Shown in pieces: positions 8,936 through 17,571 of a stretch of 64,000 nucleotides of DNA. The notes below the pieces were generated by a model. It was not told the origin of the DNA and searched no databases. It saw only the letters and a program-made list of their open reading frames with translations. Position numbers and translations under genes: made by a program. Positions within the stretch are counted from its first letter, which is position 1, and every line of letters starts with the position of its first letter. Source of the DNA: Saccharomycopsis phalli (Eukaryota > Ascomycota > Saccharomycetes > Ascoideales > Saccharomycopsidaceae); NCBI GenBank assembly GCA_020342235.1, contig CP073217.1:1240001-1304000 (forward strand), read 5' to 3'.

Positions 8936-11900
8936 ATGTCTACCGCAAGTTCATCAAGTCCCGGACTATCTCCTACTTCCAGTGTTTCCAGCTTGGGGTT
9001 GAACTCCTCATATCTCCACTCGGAATTATCAAACATCGCGTTTGAAAACCAAATCACATTCTACTTAAATGGTAGAAAGGCGACTTTGAAGAACCCAAAT
9101 CCCGATGGCTCGCTATCAGACTTTATCCGCTCGGGGAAGTACATGAATCTCACCGGGACTAAAATAGGATGTAACGAGGGGGGTTGTGGAGCATGTACCG
9201 TTGTGATTGGTAGCTTTGATAAAGTCAAGGGAAAGGTGTATTATAAAGCTGTTAATTCCTGTATTGTCCCACTACTTGCTATTGACGGTACGCATTTGAT
9301 TACTATCGAAGGCGTGGGTTCAGTTGATAAACTACATCCAGTGCAAGAACGATTGGCGAAATTCCATGGGTCACAATGCGGGTTTTGCACCCCGGGGATC
9401 ATCATGTCAATGTACGCGTTGCTTCGTAACAATCCCAAGCCTCATAAGGAAGAAATTCTAGAAGCATTGGATGGAAACTTGTGCAGATGCACCGGTTACA
9501 TTACCATTATCCACTCTTTGATCACTTTTGCTAGTGACTATGATCCAGAAACCAACTCATTGACAGAATTAAGCAAGAATTTGACGCTTGGGTCTTCAAA
9601 TGGTCTGGTTTGTGCTAAAGGGGATCAATGTTGTAGAGCTGACCAAAACAAATCACATTGTGCCTCTCCAAACACTGAAATTGACATGAACGATAAGTTC
9701 TCATTATTTTCGCCAAACGGATTACCATTGAAAAAGTACGATCCAAGCGACGACTTGCCATTCCCTGCTGAGTTATTGAGGTATAGCCAAGTCCCAATTT
9801 TCTACGGGAACGATCACAAAGTCTGGATCAAACCTGTTACCAAGACCCAGTTGCTTCAATTAATTGCCTTTTACAAGAAGTTTCCCAATGTTTCGTACAA
9901 GTTGGTATCCGGTTCGTCAGAGTTTCAAGTTGAGAGTTATGTTAACCCATTGCTAGACATTCAAGTCATGATATACATAAACCACATCCTGGAATTGAAC
10001 TCATATTGGAAATTTGATTCCCGTGGACTAGAGATTGCTGGAAATTTCAGTTTGACTAACTTGGAAGAGGTATGCGAGTCTTTGTATTTGGATCAAGTAA
10101 ATAAAAAGGGATACAGCGGACCAGCACAAGTATTCGGTGCTATAAAGGACCAGCTTAAACTCTTTGCAGGTAGACAGATTAGAAATGCGGCGACTGCACC
10201 AGGAAACATTGTTACTGCGTCTCCTATTGCTGATTTGAATCCTTGTTTGGTAGCTTCTGGAGCCACCTTTACTTGTGAGTTTTTGGACCCTGAAAAGTCC
10301 GTATTTTCAGAAAAGAAGATATCTTTACACGATTTCTTTGTGGGATATAGAAAGACTATGCTCCCACCTGATTCTCTCATCACCAAGATCAATATTCCAG
10401 TGACAAAATACAGTGACCCTGGTACTTTGACAGAAGCCAGTGAGTTTGAATTCATAAAAGCATATAAACAAAGTAAGCGGCGTGATGATGATATTTCTAT
10501 TGTCAGTGCCTGTCTTAAATTGGGGTTTAAGTATAATATGACTGCTTCTGGGGATGGCATCAACAGGTTTACTATTACTGGCTGTACTCTTGTATATGGC
10601 GGGATGGCACCTATGACGGTAGTTGCTAAAAAAGCAGCAGAGAAATTGATTGGAAAGACAGTTTCCGTTCCCTCGGACCAGGTAAATGTTGAAAGATGTT
10701 TGGAAGAGAACAGCGAGATATTGGAGGAAGGCATAAGCGCATTATCTGAAGAGTTTGATCTTCCTTTTGGGGTCCCTGGGGGCATGAGTAATTACAGAAG
10801 GTGCTTGACTGTATCTTTCTTTTATAAATTTTTCCAGTATACGTTAAGTGGTTTGGAAAACATCACCAATGGTGCTGAGATTGCTGATATTCAAGCCTTG
10901 GACACTATAGAGAGACATGTTCCAAAGGGGAATAGAGATCTTACGCAGCCATTCAAGGAGAAAGTGGTAGGGGGCTCGGATGTACATCTTTCAGGGTTGA
11001 AGCAGGTCACTGGAGAGGCAATTTACGTTGAAGATATGCCTATCCAGCATAATGAACTACATGGTGCATTGGTGATGTCCACGCGGGCCCATGCAAAAAT
11101 TGTCAGTGTGGACTACTCGGAGGCATTGGCATATAGTGATAGCATTATTGGATACCTTGATGTTAATGATGTTGAAACCAAGGAAATGAATCTCTGGGGC
11201 AACTTTGATTTTGGAAGAGAGGAGTTCTTTGCCGATGGCGAGGTGAAGTTTTACGGACAGACCATTGCCGTGATTATCGGTGAGGATAGGCACAAGTGCT
11301 ATGAAGCAGCCAAAAAGGTCAAAGTTGTATACGAGGATTTGAAGCCCGTAATCAGTATTGAGGATGCAATTGAAGCGGGATCTTTCTTTGACGATGATAG
11401 AATCACTGAAAAAGGGGACTGGGAGCTGGCATTTAAAAATGCAAAGTATATTTTTGAAGACACTACGAGAATTGGGTCACAGGAGCAGTTTTACTTTGAG
11501 ACTCAGAACTGCTTGGTGGTACCAGAAGAAGACTCGGAGCTAAAGATATACTCTTCTACACAGAATCCAACAGAGGTGCAAGAGTATGCGTCGCACATTA
11601 CTGGAGTTCCCTTCCACAAGATTGTCTGTCGGGTTAAGAGACTAGGGGGAGGATTTGGTGGAAAGGAGTCGAGATCGGTTATCTACTCTTCGATTGCGTC
11701 GTTGGCAGCACTCAAGTATAAAAGGCCTATTCGGATAGCCTTGACGAGAATGGAAGACATTCTTACCACCGGACAGCGGCATCCGTTTTTGATGAAGTGG
11801 AAGGTCGCAGTTGATGGCGACTACAAGTTCACTGCGATTGATGCCAAGTTGTACGCCAACGCAGGCTGGTCTATGGATTTGTCACGAGGGGTCATTGACC

Positions 11901-13279
11901 GTGCGGTTTTCCATGCTGCCAATTGCTACAACTTTCCAAATGCTCGATTGCACGGGATTCCTTGCAAGACCAACACGATTTCCAATACTGCGTTCCGTAC
12001 GTTTGGCGGGGTGCAAGGATGCTACTTGGCGGAGAGTATTGTGTATCACATCAGTGAAAGAATGCTGATTACCCCTGAAAGGTTGAGAGAAATCAACTAT
12101 CTTGGCCTGGGGGATACTACGACGTACAAGCAACTAGTTGGCGACGACTATTCGGTTCCGGCATGCATAGCGGAAAACCAGCAGCAAATTGGGTACGATG
12201 CGGCCCGGCAGGAGATTGAGGAGTTCAATAGGAAAAGCAAGTGGATCAAGCGGGGAATTGCCCAGGTTCCTTGTATGTTTGGCATTTCTTTTGGCGTCAA
12301 GTTCTTGAACCAGGCCGGGGCACTCGTGCATGTGTATAAGGATGGGTCGGTGTTGGTGTCACATGGAGGCACAGAAATGGGACAAGGGTTGCACACCAAA
12401 ATGGCCATGGTAGCGGCCGAGGAGTTGGGTGTTCCATTGGAGAAGGTTTTCATTTCAGAGACGTCGACTCAGGTTGTGGCCAATACGTCGCCGACTGCTG
12501 CTTCAGCTTCGACGGACTTGAACGGTATGGCGGTGCAATATGCGTGCGAGAAGATTAAAAAGCGGCTTGAAGCGGTGAGAGTAACCATGGACGAGGGAGC
12601 GACGTTTGACCAGGTTGTGAACAAGGCGTATTTTGACCGAGTGAACATGTCTGCGAATGGGTTCTACAAGACGCCTGATATTAACTACGAGTGGGGTGTT
12701 CCGAATCCTGGGCCGGTGTTTTCGTACTACACGCAAGGCGCTGCTGCCTCTATAGTGGAAGTTGATACGCTTACAGGCGACTGGACGTGTCTCCGGGCGG
12801 ATGTGAAGATGGATATTGGCAGGTCCATCAACCATGCGGTGGACATGGGCCAGATTGAGGGGGCGTTTGTACAGGGAATGGGCTTGACCACGATTGAGAA
12901 CTCGCTCTGGATGCGACGCACTGGGGCACTAGCCACCACTGGACCAGGGTCGTACAAGATTCCTGGGTTCAAGGACGTGCCGCAGCAGTTTAATGTGTCG
13001 TTCTTGACCGACCGGGACTTTACGCACTTGAAGACGGTGAAGTTTTCCAAGGGGATTGGCGAGCCACCGTTGATTTTAGGCATGCTGGTGCATTTTGCGA
13101 TCCGAGATGCCCTTGGCTATGCGAGACGGGAACATGGTATTGTGCTGGGGAGCAGGGACGTGCCGATGGTGAGTCCCTTGACTACGGAGCGGATTAGAAT
13201 TGCCGTGGGCGACGGACTAGTTAAGCGTACTGAGACGAAGCCACATGGTGACGAGGCGAGCTTTTTCATGGAGGCGTGA
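8936..13279 (+). CDS. Xanthine dehydrogenase (molybdenum hydroxylase)
   Basis: A full-length 1447-residue enzyme oxidising hypoxanthine to xanthine and urate. Domains in order: plant-type 2Fe-2S cluster with Cys79, Cys84, Cys87 and Cys109; the second 2Fe-2S cluster with Cys148, Cys151, Cys183 and Cys185; an FAD domain (about 290-620, with GRQIRNAAT and GNIVTASPIADLNP at about 412-436); and a molybdopterin domain from about 680 to the end with GGGFGGKES and EMGQGLHTKM. The catalytic base is Glu1376 in GIGEPPLILG (codon 13061-13063). No peroxisomal C-terminal signal is visible. A CTG at 13085-13087 falls where other fungal enzymes have serine, evidence for the CUG-Ser code. Nothing suggests decay. 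Its downstream neighbour on the same strand begins only 30 bp on. Confidence 0.96.
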   Translation: MSTASSSSPGLSPTSSVSSLGLNSSYLHSELSNIAFENQITFYLNGRKATLKNPNPDGSLSDFIRSGKYMNLTGTKIGCNEGGCGACTVVIGSFDKVKGKVYYKAVNSCIVPLLAIDGTHLITIEGVGSVDKLHPVQERLAKFHGSQCGFCTPGIIMSMYALLRNNPKPHKEEILEALDGNLCRCTGYITIIHSLITFASDYDPETNSLTELSKNLTLGSSNGLVCAKGDQCCRADQNKSHCASPNTEIDMNDKFSLFSPNGLPLKKYDPSDDLPFPAELLRYSQVPIFYGNDHKVWIKPVTKTQLLQLIAFYKKFPNVSYKLVSGSSEFQVESYVNPLLDIQVMIYINHILELNSYWKFDSRGLEIAGNFSLTNLEEVCESLYLDQVNKKGYSGPAQVFGAIKDQLKLFAGRQIRNAATAPGNIVTASPIADLNPCLVASGATFTCEFLDPEKSVFSEKKISLHDFFVGYRKTMLPPDSLITKINIPVTKYSDPGTLTEASEFEFIKAYKQSKRRDDDISIVSACLKLGFKYNMTASGDGINRFTITGCTLVYGGMAPMTVVAKKAAEKLIGKTVSVPSDQVNVERCLEENSEILEEGISALSEEFDLPFGVPGGMSNYRRCLTVSFFYKFFQYTLSGLENITNGAEIADIQALDTIERHVPKGNRDLTQPFKEKVVGGSDVHLSGLKQVTGEAIYVEDMPIQHNELHGALVMSTRAHAKIVSVDYSEALAYSDSIIGYLDVNDVETKEMNLWGNFDFGREEFFADGEVKFYGQTIAVIIGEDRHKCYEAAKKVKVVYEDLKPVISIEDAIEAGSFFDDDRITEKGDWELAFKNAKYIFEDTTRIGSQEQFYFETQNCLVVPEEDSELKIYSSTQNPTEVQEYASHITGVPFHKIVCRVKRLGGGFGGKESRSVIYSSIASLAALKYKRPIRIALTRMEDILTTGQRHPFLMKWKVAVDGDYKFTAIDAKLYANAGWSMDLSRGVIDRAVFHAANCYNFPNARLHGIPCKTNTISNTAFRTFGGVQGCYLAESIVYHISERMLITPERLREINYLGLGDTTTYKQLVGDDYSVPACIAENQQQIGYDAARQEIEEFNRKSKWIKRGIAQVPCMFGISFGVKFLNQAGALVHVYKDGSVLVSHGGTEMGQGLHTKMAMVAAEELGVPLEKVFISETSTQVVANTSPTAASASTDLNGMAVQYACEKIKKRLEAVRVTMDEGATFDQVVNKAYFDRVNMSANGFYKTPDINYEWGVPNPGPVFSYYTQGAAASIVEVDTLTGDWTCLRADVKMDIGRSINHAVDMGQIEGAFVQGMGLTTIENSLWMRRTGALATTGPGSYKIPGFKDVPQQFNVSFLTDRDFTHLKTVKFSKGIGEPPLILGMLVHFAIRDALGYARREHGIVLGSRDVPMVSPLTTERIRIAVGDGLVKRTETKPHGDEASFFMEA

Positions 13280-13309
13280 CGGGCCGGGTAATCGCAGTGT
13301 AAATGGAGA

Positions 13310-13705
13310 ATGGAGCGAGGGAGTGGCATGTCATTGGAAGAGCAGTCCTTGAGGCGAAAGAGCCGATTGGAAGATCTCCGGAATCGGAAGAAGCGACGGG
13401 AGGACGTTGTGGAGGCAGTGCCTGTTGCGCGGAACTTTGATGCGAGCACGAGCATGCCGGTGAACTCGTTTACGTCTGGGGTGTTGAAGATGGAGTTGGA
13501 TGGGGAGACGGTGGAGGTAATGTCTGGGGAGATTGAGCGGCGGATATTGAAGCGGTTGTCTGAGAAGTATATGGAGGAGGCTGTGGAGGAGAAGGTGCCG
13601 AAGCCGCGGAGCGAGTTTGATGCGGACATGGAGCAGTATAATAAAGAGCTTGAGCGGCGGACGGGCCGGGCGATTCGGAGTTTATTGAAAGAGAGGTTGG
13701 CCTAA
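13310..13705 (+). CDS. cwf18/CCDC12-family pre-mRNA splicing factor
   Basis: A 131-residue, highly charged, mostly helical protein. The N-terminus (LEEQSLRRKSRLEDLRNRKKR) and the C-terminus (LERRTGRAIRSLLKERL) match the two conserved ends of human CCDC12 and S. pombe Cwf18, proteins of the activated spliceosome associated with the Prp19/Cdc5 complex. The middle ARNFDAS segment also fits. A second ATG six codons downstream (13328) is possible. The start is only 30 bp after the xanthine dehydrogenase stop, so its promoter must lie at least partly inside that gene. I know of no S. cerevisiae counterpart. Confidence 0.8.
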   Translation: MERGSGMSLEEQSLRRKSRLEDLRNRKKRREDVVEAVPVARNFDASTSMPVNSFTSGVLKMELDGETVEVMSGEIERRILKRLSEKYMEEAVEEKVPKPRSEFDADMEQYNKELERRTGRAIRSLLKERLA

Positions 13706-13767
13706 GGGTGTATAGGGTGTTGAGACTAGCCGGTATGTATATCTAGGTATTGAGAGGTTACATAGTG

Positions 13768-13979
13768 ATGTATGTGGTATGAAAGTTTACCTTGTAATGT
13801 ATGTGGTATGAAAGTTTACCTTGTAATGTATGTGGTATGAAAGTTTACCTAGTGATGTATGTGGGTATGAAAGGTTACCTTGTAATGTATCCGGGTATAA
13901 AAGTCACCTAGTGACATCTGGGTATAAAAGTCACCTAGTGACATATCTGGACATAAAAGTTACCTAGTGACATATCTGA
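13768..13979. repeat. Minisatellite, about seven 27-30 bp units
   Basis: Tandem copies of a unit close to ATGTATGTGGTATGAAAGTT followed by TACCTTGTA (29 bp). The first three copies are nearly identical. Later ones drift to forms with GGTATAAAAGTCACCTAGTG, in which TCAC-CTA-GTGA makes a small palindrome. It sits between the convergent 3' ends of the cwf18 and GDT1 genes, so it could affect transcription termination. The function is unknown. Confidence 0.9.
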
Positions 13980-14001
13980 GCCGATACCAGCCATTTCTAT
14001 A

Positions 14002-14976
14002 TTAGTGTTCTCCATATATAGCCTCATATAGGTATAAAATGGCAAAGATGAAAAACGTCGCAGCCCCGCCAAGCGTAACCTGCCGCATGCTGATCTTGGA
14101 CGCAAGGAGCATCCCGCCCACGACGGCAACGGCGGTACAGCACGTGTGTCCCACGCAGCCGCCGAGAATCACGAACCAGTAGTCGCTTCCCGCTGCCATG
14201 GCAATGGTAGCAATCTGCGAGCGGTCGCCCCACTCGCCCAAAAAGGTGAGCACAAACACCTGCACCCAGGTCGGCGAGAGCACAAGCGCAGCCAACAGCT
14301 TGAGCTCGTGCGCGTACTGGCGCCAGCCCGTGACACGTGCCTCGGGACCTGCCTCGATGTCGTCGTTCTTGGCGTTGATCGAGCTGAGAGCAATCTCCTC
14401 CTCGACCTCGGCCATTTCGTCGTTGACCCCAATCTCGTTCGACATCTCCAAGCCCTCGCGCAACAACCGGTAGCCAAACACCACGAACAACGCACTCGCA
14501 AGAAACTGCGTAAACTGCTGCGGAATGAGCGCAGGCAACGCGTGGCCCACTACCCCTGACAACACCGTCATGATTACCAACGCACTCGACGCCGCACTGA
14601 ACACCACGAGCCGCGGCGACCGCATCGCCATCAACGCCGCGATCAAAAACGTCTTGTCGCCAATCTCCGACACCGTGATCATCGACACCGCCATGATAAA
14701 CGAGTGGAAGTCCGACGACGGCGTACCCACCTCAGGCTCATCCCTGCTCCCAGCCTTGTCGTTTATATAATCAGGAACCTTCTCCACCGCCGACTCAACC
14801 TTGCCTGGCTTGAGCTCAGTGACTACTCGGTCTCCTCGCGAATCGGCAATCACCTCCTTTACCTGCTTATCCAACGTCTTGGTCTCCAAGCTCGACTTGA
14901 CATGATCTGCGACAATGACTTCGCTGGCTACACTGCCTAGCAACACACTGCAGACGAGTATTCCAGTCCCTTTCAT
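14002..14976 (-). CDS. GDT1: Golgi cation/Mn2+-Ca2+ transporter Gdt1 (UPF0016/TMEM165)
   Basis: A 324-residue membrane protein. A signal peptide (about 1-18) is followed by a variable luminal stretch. Then come two homologous three-helix modules, each with the family's E-x-G-D-[KR]-[TS] motif: SEIGDKTF near residue 103 and GEWGDRSQ near residue 248. The acidic loop between them (about 175-215) is cytosolic. Gdt1/TMEM165 exchanges manganese and calcium for protons in the Golgi and supports glycosylation. The C-terminus is short and hydrophobic. The local base composition is GC-rich compared with the repeats on both sides. Confidence 0.94.
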   Translation of the reverse strand: MKGTGILVCSVLLGSVASEVIVADHVKSSLETKTLDKQVKEVIADSRGDRVVTELKPGKVESAVEKVPDYINDKAGSRDEPEVGTPSSDFHSFIMAVSMITVSEIGDKTFLIAALMAMRSPRLVVFSAASSALVIMTVLSGVVGHALPALIPQQFTQFLASALFVVFGYRLLREGLEMSNEIGVNDEMAEVEEEIALSSINAKNDDIEAGPEARVTGWRQYAHELKLLAALVLSPTWVQVFVLTFLGEWGDRSQIATIAMAAGSDYWFVILGGCVGHTCCTAVAVVGGMLLASKISMRQVTLGGAATFFIFAILYLYEAIYGEH

Positions 14977-15891
14977 GATGAATCAGGTGTCGACATTTGA
15001 AATTGTTTTTCTGATAACGCCGCAGCATCCGGCAGATACTGGCAGCACAGCCAAGGCCACGCCTCGTGGATATTGTGTGACAATTGCTTTCCAGTGTAGG
15101 TTGCAGTGGTTTAAATATGCTTTAGGTGTGGTTTGAATATGTTTAGGCGTGGCTAGAATTATGCAATCTGTTGATGTGGTGTAAATTATGCATTTTGTTG
15201 ATGCAGTGGTGTAAATGTACCTTTCCAGTGTAGGTCTTGAATATACTGATTTGGACAGTTGGTTTCCAGTATAGGTTGTGGTTTGAATATGCTTTAGGTG
15301 TTGACGTGGTTAAAATTAATTCTATCAGTGTTAAATTGGTTTAAATTAATTCTTTAAGTGCTGAATATGTAATTTCATCAACAGTTTCCCAGTATATTGA
15401 ATATAGTAGTTTGAATCATGAATTTAGATATTGAATGGATAATTTAAATTATGATTTTAGGTATTGAATATGTAATTTAATTCAATATCTTCAGGTGTCG
15501 AATATATAATTCAATCAACGCTTTCCTATATAGTCTTGAATTTATTAATTTTAAACCAACAGCTTCCCAATATATCTTGAATATAGTAGTCTAAATCAAT
15601 ACTTCTAGAAACTGATATAATAATTATAATCTACACAATAGTACATTTCTCATCATCACCATCCCCTCAGTAGATTATCCATCACCCAAAATCCCTCTCA
15701 GACCACTCCCTCTAGTCCTCAACACCAACCTCAACCCGAGTACAATTCACAAATAAACATCACCATAAATATCCATCGATATCGCATGGCCTCAACACTC
15801 TACAATGCATCGCAAAATGCCAGGACACACCATTCTACAGCACTATCGTAATACATGGCTATTGAAACGTGTAACTATGCTTGCTATTTGT
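14977..15891. other. Long intergenic region upstream of GDT1
   Basis: 915 bp between the GDT1 start and the 3' end of the complex I gene. No coding potential is visible. Most of it is the degenerate repeat field listed separately; the last 250 bp are C-rich on the plus strand with short pyrimidine runs. The GDT1 promoter must lie in the left part. Confidence 0.6.
15086..15610. repeat. Degenerate AT-rich repeat field
   Basis: Diverged copies of a few short words recur. CTTTCCAGTGTAGGT is found at 15086 and 15221, with later variants near 15262, 15385, 15520 and 15565. GGTTTGAATATGCTTTAGGTG occurs near 15108 and 15286, and TTGAATATGTAATTT-type words follow. The pattern looks like an old tandem array that has drifted. 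No element ends, coding remnant or target duplication are seen. Confidence 0.6.
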
Positions 15892-17355
15892 CTAATGACT
15901 AGACGGAACTGGGTTGTCTATAACCTTGCCATCCTTGACATGGCCCTCGGCGACCCAGCCACCGTACTTAACTGGCTCACCCAACTTGCTTTCATAGCTG
16001 CCAAACTTCTTGACAATCTCCGGCCGGAACTGTCTAATTAATCCCTGAACTGGCCAGGCGGCAGCGTCACCCAAGGCACAGATTGTGTGCTGCTCAATCT
16101 CCTTGCTCACCTCCCATATCATGTCAATCTCCTTCTCAGTTCCCTGGCCGTTGGCAAACCGGCGCATCATCTTGTCCAACCAGGTGGTTCCTTCTCTGCA
16201 TGGAGTACATTGACCACACGACTCGTGCTTGTAAAACGCAGAGAGCCGTTGGATCGCCCGGACAACATCAGTCTTCTTGTTCATCACAATAACCGCAGCA
16301 GTACCCAACCCAGACCCAACGTCCTTGAGCGCATCAAAGTCCATCAACACATCGGAGCAGGTGCTCTGTGGCAAGATCGGAACAGACGAACCACCAGGTA
16401 TAATCCCCAACAAATTGTCCCAGCCTCCAATAACACCTCCACAGTGCTTGTCAATTAACTCTCTGAGCGGGATCGACATTTCTTCCTCAACGACACATGG
16501 GTTATTCACGTGTCCTGAAATACCAAACAATTTGGTTCCGGCGTTACGTGGTCGGCCAAAAGACGCAAACCAGTCCCCACCTCGTCTCAAAATGGTAGGC
16601 GCAACTGCAACTGTCTCGACATTGGTGACAGTAGATGGTCTTCCAAACAATCCCACACCAGCTGGGAATGGTGGCTTCAACCGCGGCTTACCGGCCTTGC
16701 CTTCTAACGATTCAATCAAGGCAGTCTCCTCACCACAAATATAGGCACCAGCCCCTCGGTGGATATACACATCGAAATCGTACCCCGATCCACAGGCATT
16801 CTTACCAATCAACCCAGCACGATAAGCCTCGTTAATGGCAGTTTGCAATGCCACGGCCTCGTTATAAAACTCACCTCTAATGTAAATGTAAGCAGCAGTG
16901 GCATTCATGGCTCTTCCTGCAAGCAAACATCCCTCGACCAACTTGTGGGGGTCCTTTCTCATTATTTCTCGATCCTTACAGGTCCCTGGCTCTCCCTCAT
17001 CGGCATTGACCACCAAGTATCTTGGTCCTGCATTCTTCTCCCATCCCGGTGGGTTCATAAACGACCACTTCAATCCTGAAGGGAATCCTGCTCCTCCTCT
17101 TCCTCTCAAACCAGACTTCTTCATCTCGTCAATGATCCAGTTGTCCCCCTTCAAAATAATCTCTTTGGTTTTGTACCAGTCGCCCATCTTCATTGCCGAC
17201 TTGAGATCTCCACCATAATCGTCATACAAGTTTTGGAAAATTCTGTCCTGATCACTCAAATTACCATAGGTACGTGGCGCCGCATCACCAGTAACAGTGG
17301 CCAATCCCCGCTTCAACACTCCGGTGGAGTATCTTTTAATTGGAGTTCGTAGCAT
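15892..17355 (-). CDS. NUBM: Complex I 51 kDa flavoprotein subunit (NDUFV1/NUBM)
   Basis: A 487-residue subunit of mitochondrial NADH:ubiquinone oxidoreductase, the entry point for electrons. A presequence (about 1-25, [10 protein letters not shown]) precedes the glycine-rich NADH site [14 protein letters not shown] at about 84-97. The FMN-binding [14 protein letters not shown] follows at 117-130. The N3 4Fe-4S cluster is held by Cys380, Cys383 and Cys386 in ESCGQCTPC plus Cys426 in HTICALGDA. All ligands are present. The gene shows that this yeast keeps a proton-pumping complex I, which the Saccharomyces lineage has lost. Confidence 0.97.
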   Translation of the reverse strand: MLRTPIKRYSTGVLKRGLATVTGDAAPRTYGNLSDQDRIFQNLYDDYGGDLKSAMKMGDWYKTKEIILKGDNWIIDEMKKSGLRGRGGAGFPSGLKWSFMNPPGWEKNAGPRYLVVNADEGEPGTCKDREIMRKDPHKLVEGCLLAGRAMNATAAYIYIRGEFYNEAVALQTAINEAYRAGLIGKNACGSGYDFDVYIHRGAGAYICGEETALIESLEGKAGKPRLKPPFPAGVGLFGRPSTVTNVETVAVAPTILRRGGDWFASFGRPRNAGTKLFGISGHVNNPCVVEEEMSIPLRELIDKHCGGVIGGWDNLLGIIPGGSSVPILPQSTCSDVLMDFDALKDVGSGLGTAAVIVMNKKTDVVRAIQRLSAFYKHESCGQCTPCREGTTWLDKMMRRFANGQGTEKEIDMIWEVSKEIEQHTICALGDAAAWPVQGLIRQFRPEIVKKFGSYESKLGEPVKYGGWVAEGHVKDGKVIDNPVPSSH

Positions 17356-17571
17356 TTTGCTGTATAACTACACTTTGGTTTTTCCAATGCTTAATATTTG
17401 CAGCTCTCTCATTGGTAGACAAATTGTGTTATGGGCCCTGCTTTATTTGTGCAATCGGCAAGTGGGGGTCTACTATTAAGACGCGTTACCCTGCTATTGA
17501 TTATGATTGCGGCATGGGCGATTAGAGTTGACCTCAAGAATCATTCTAGTACCAACCTCTAGCGAATCAAC

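Noticed and set aside
13768-13979. CRISPR-like array.
   Set aside because: Units are contiguous tandem repeats without unique spacers, and the genome is eukaryotic.
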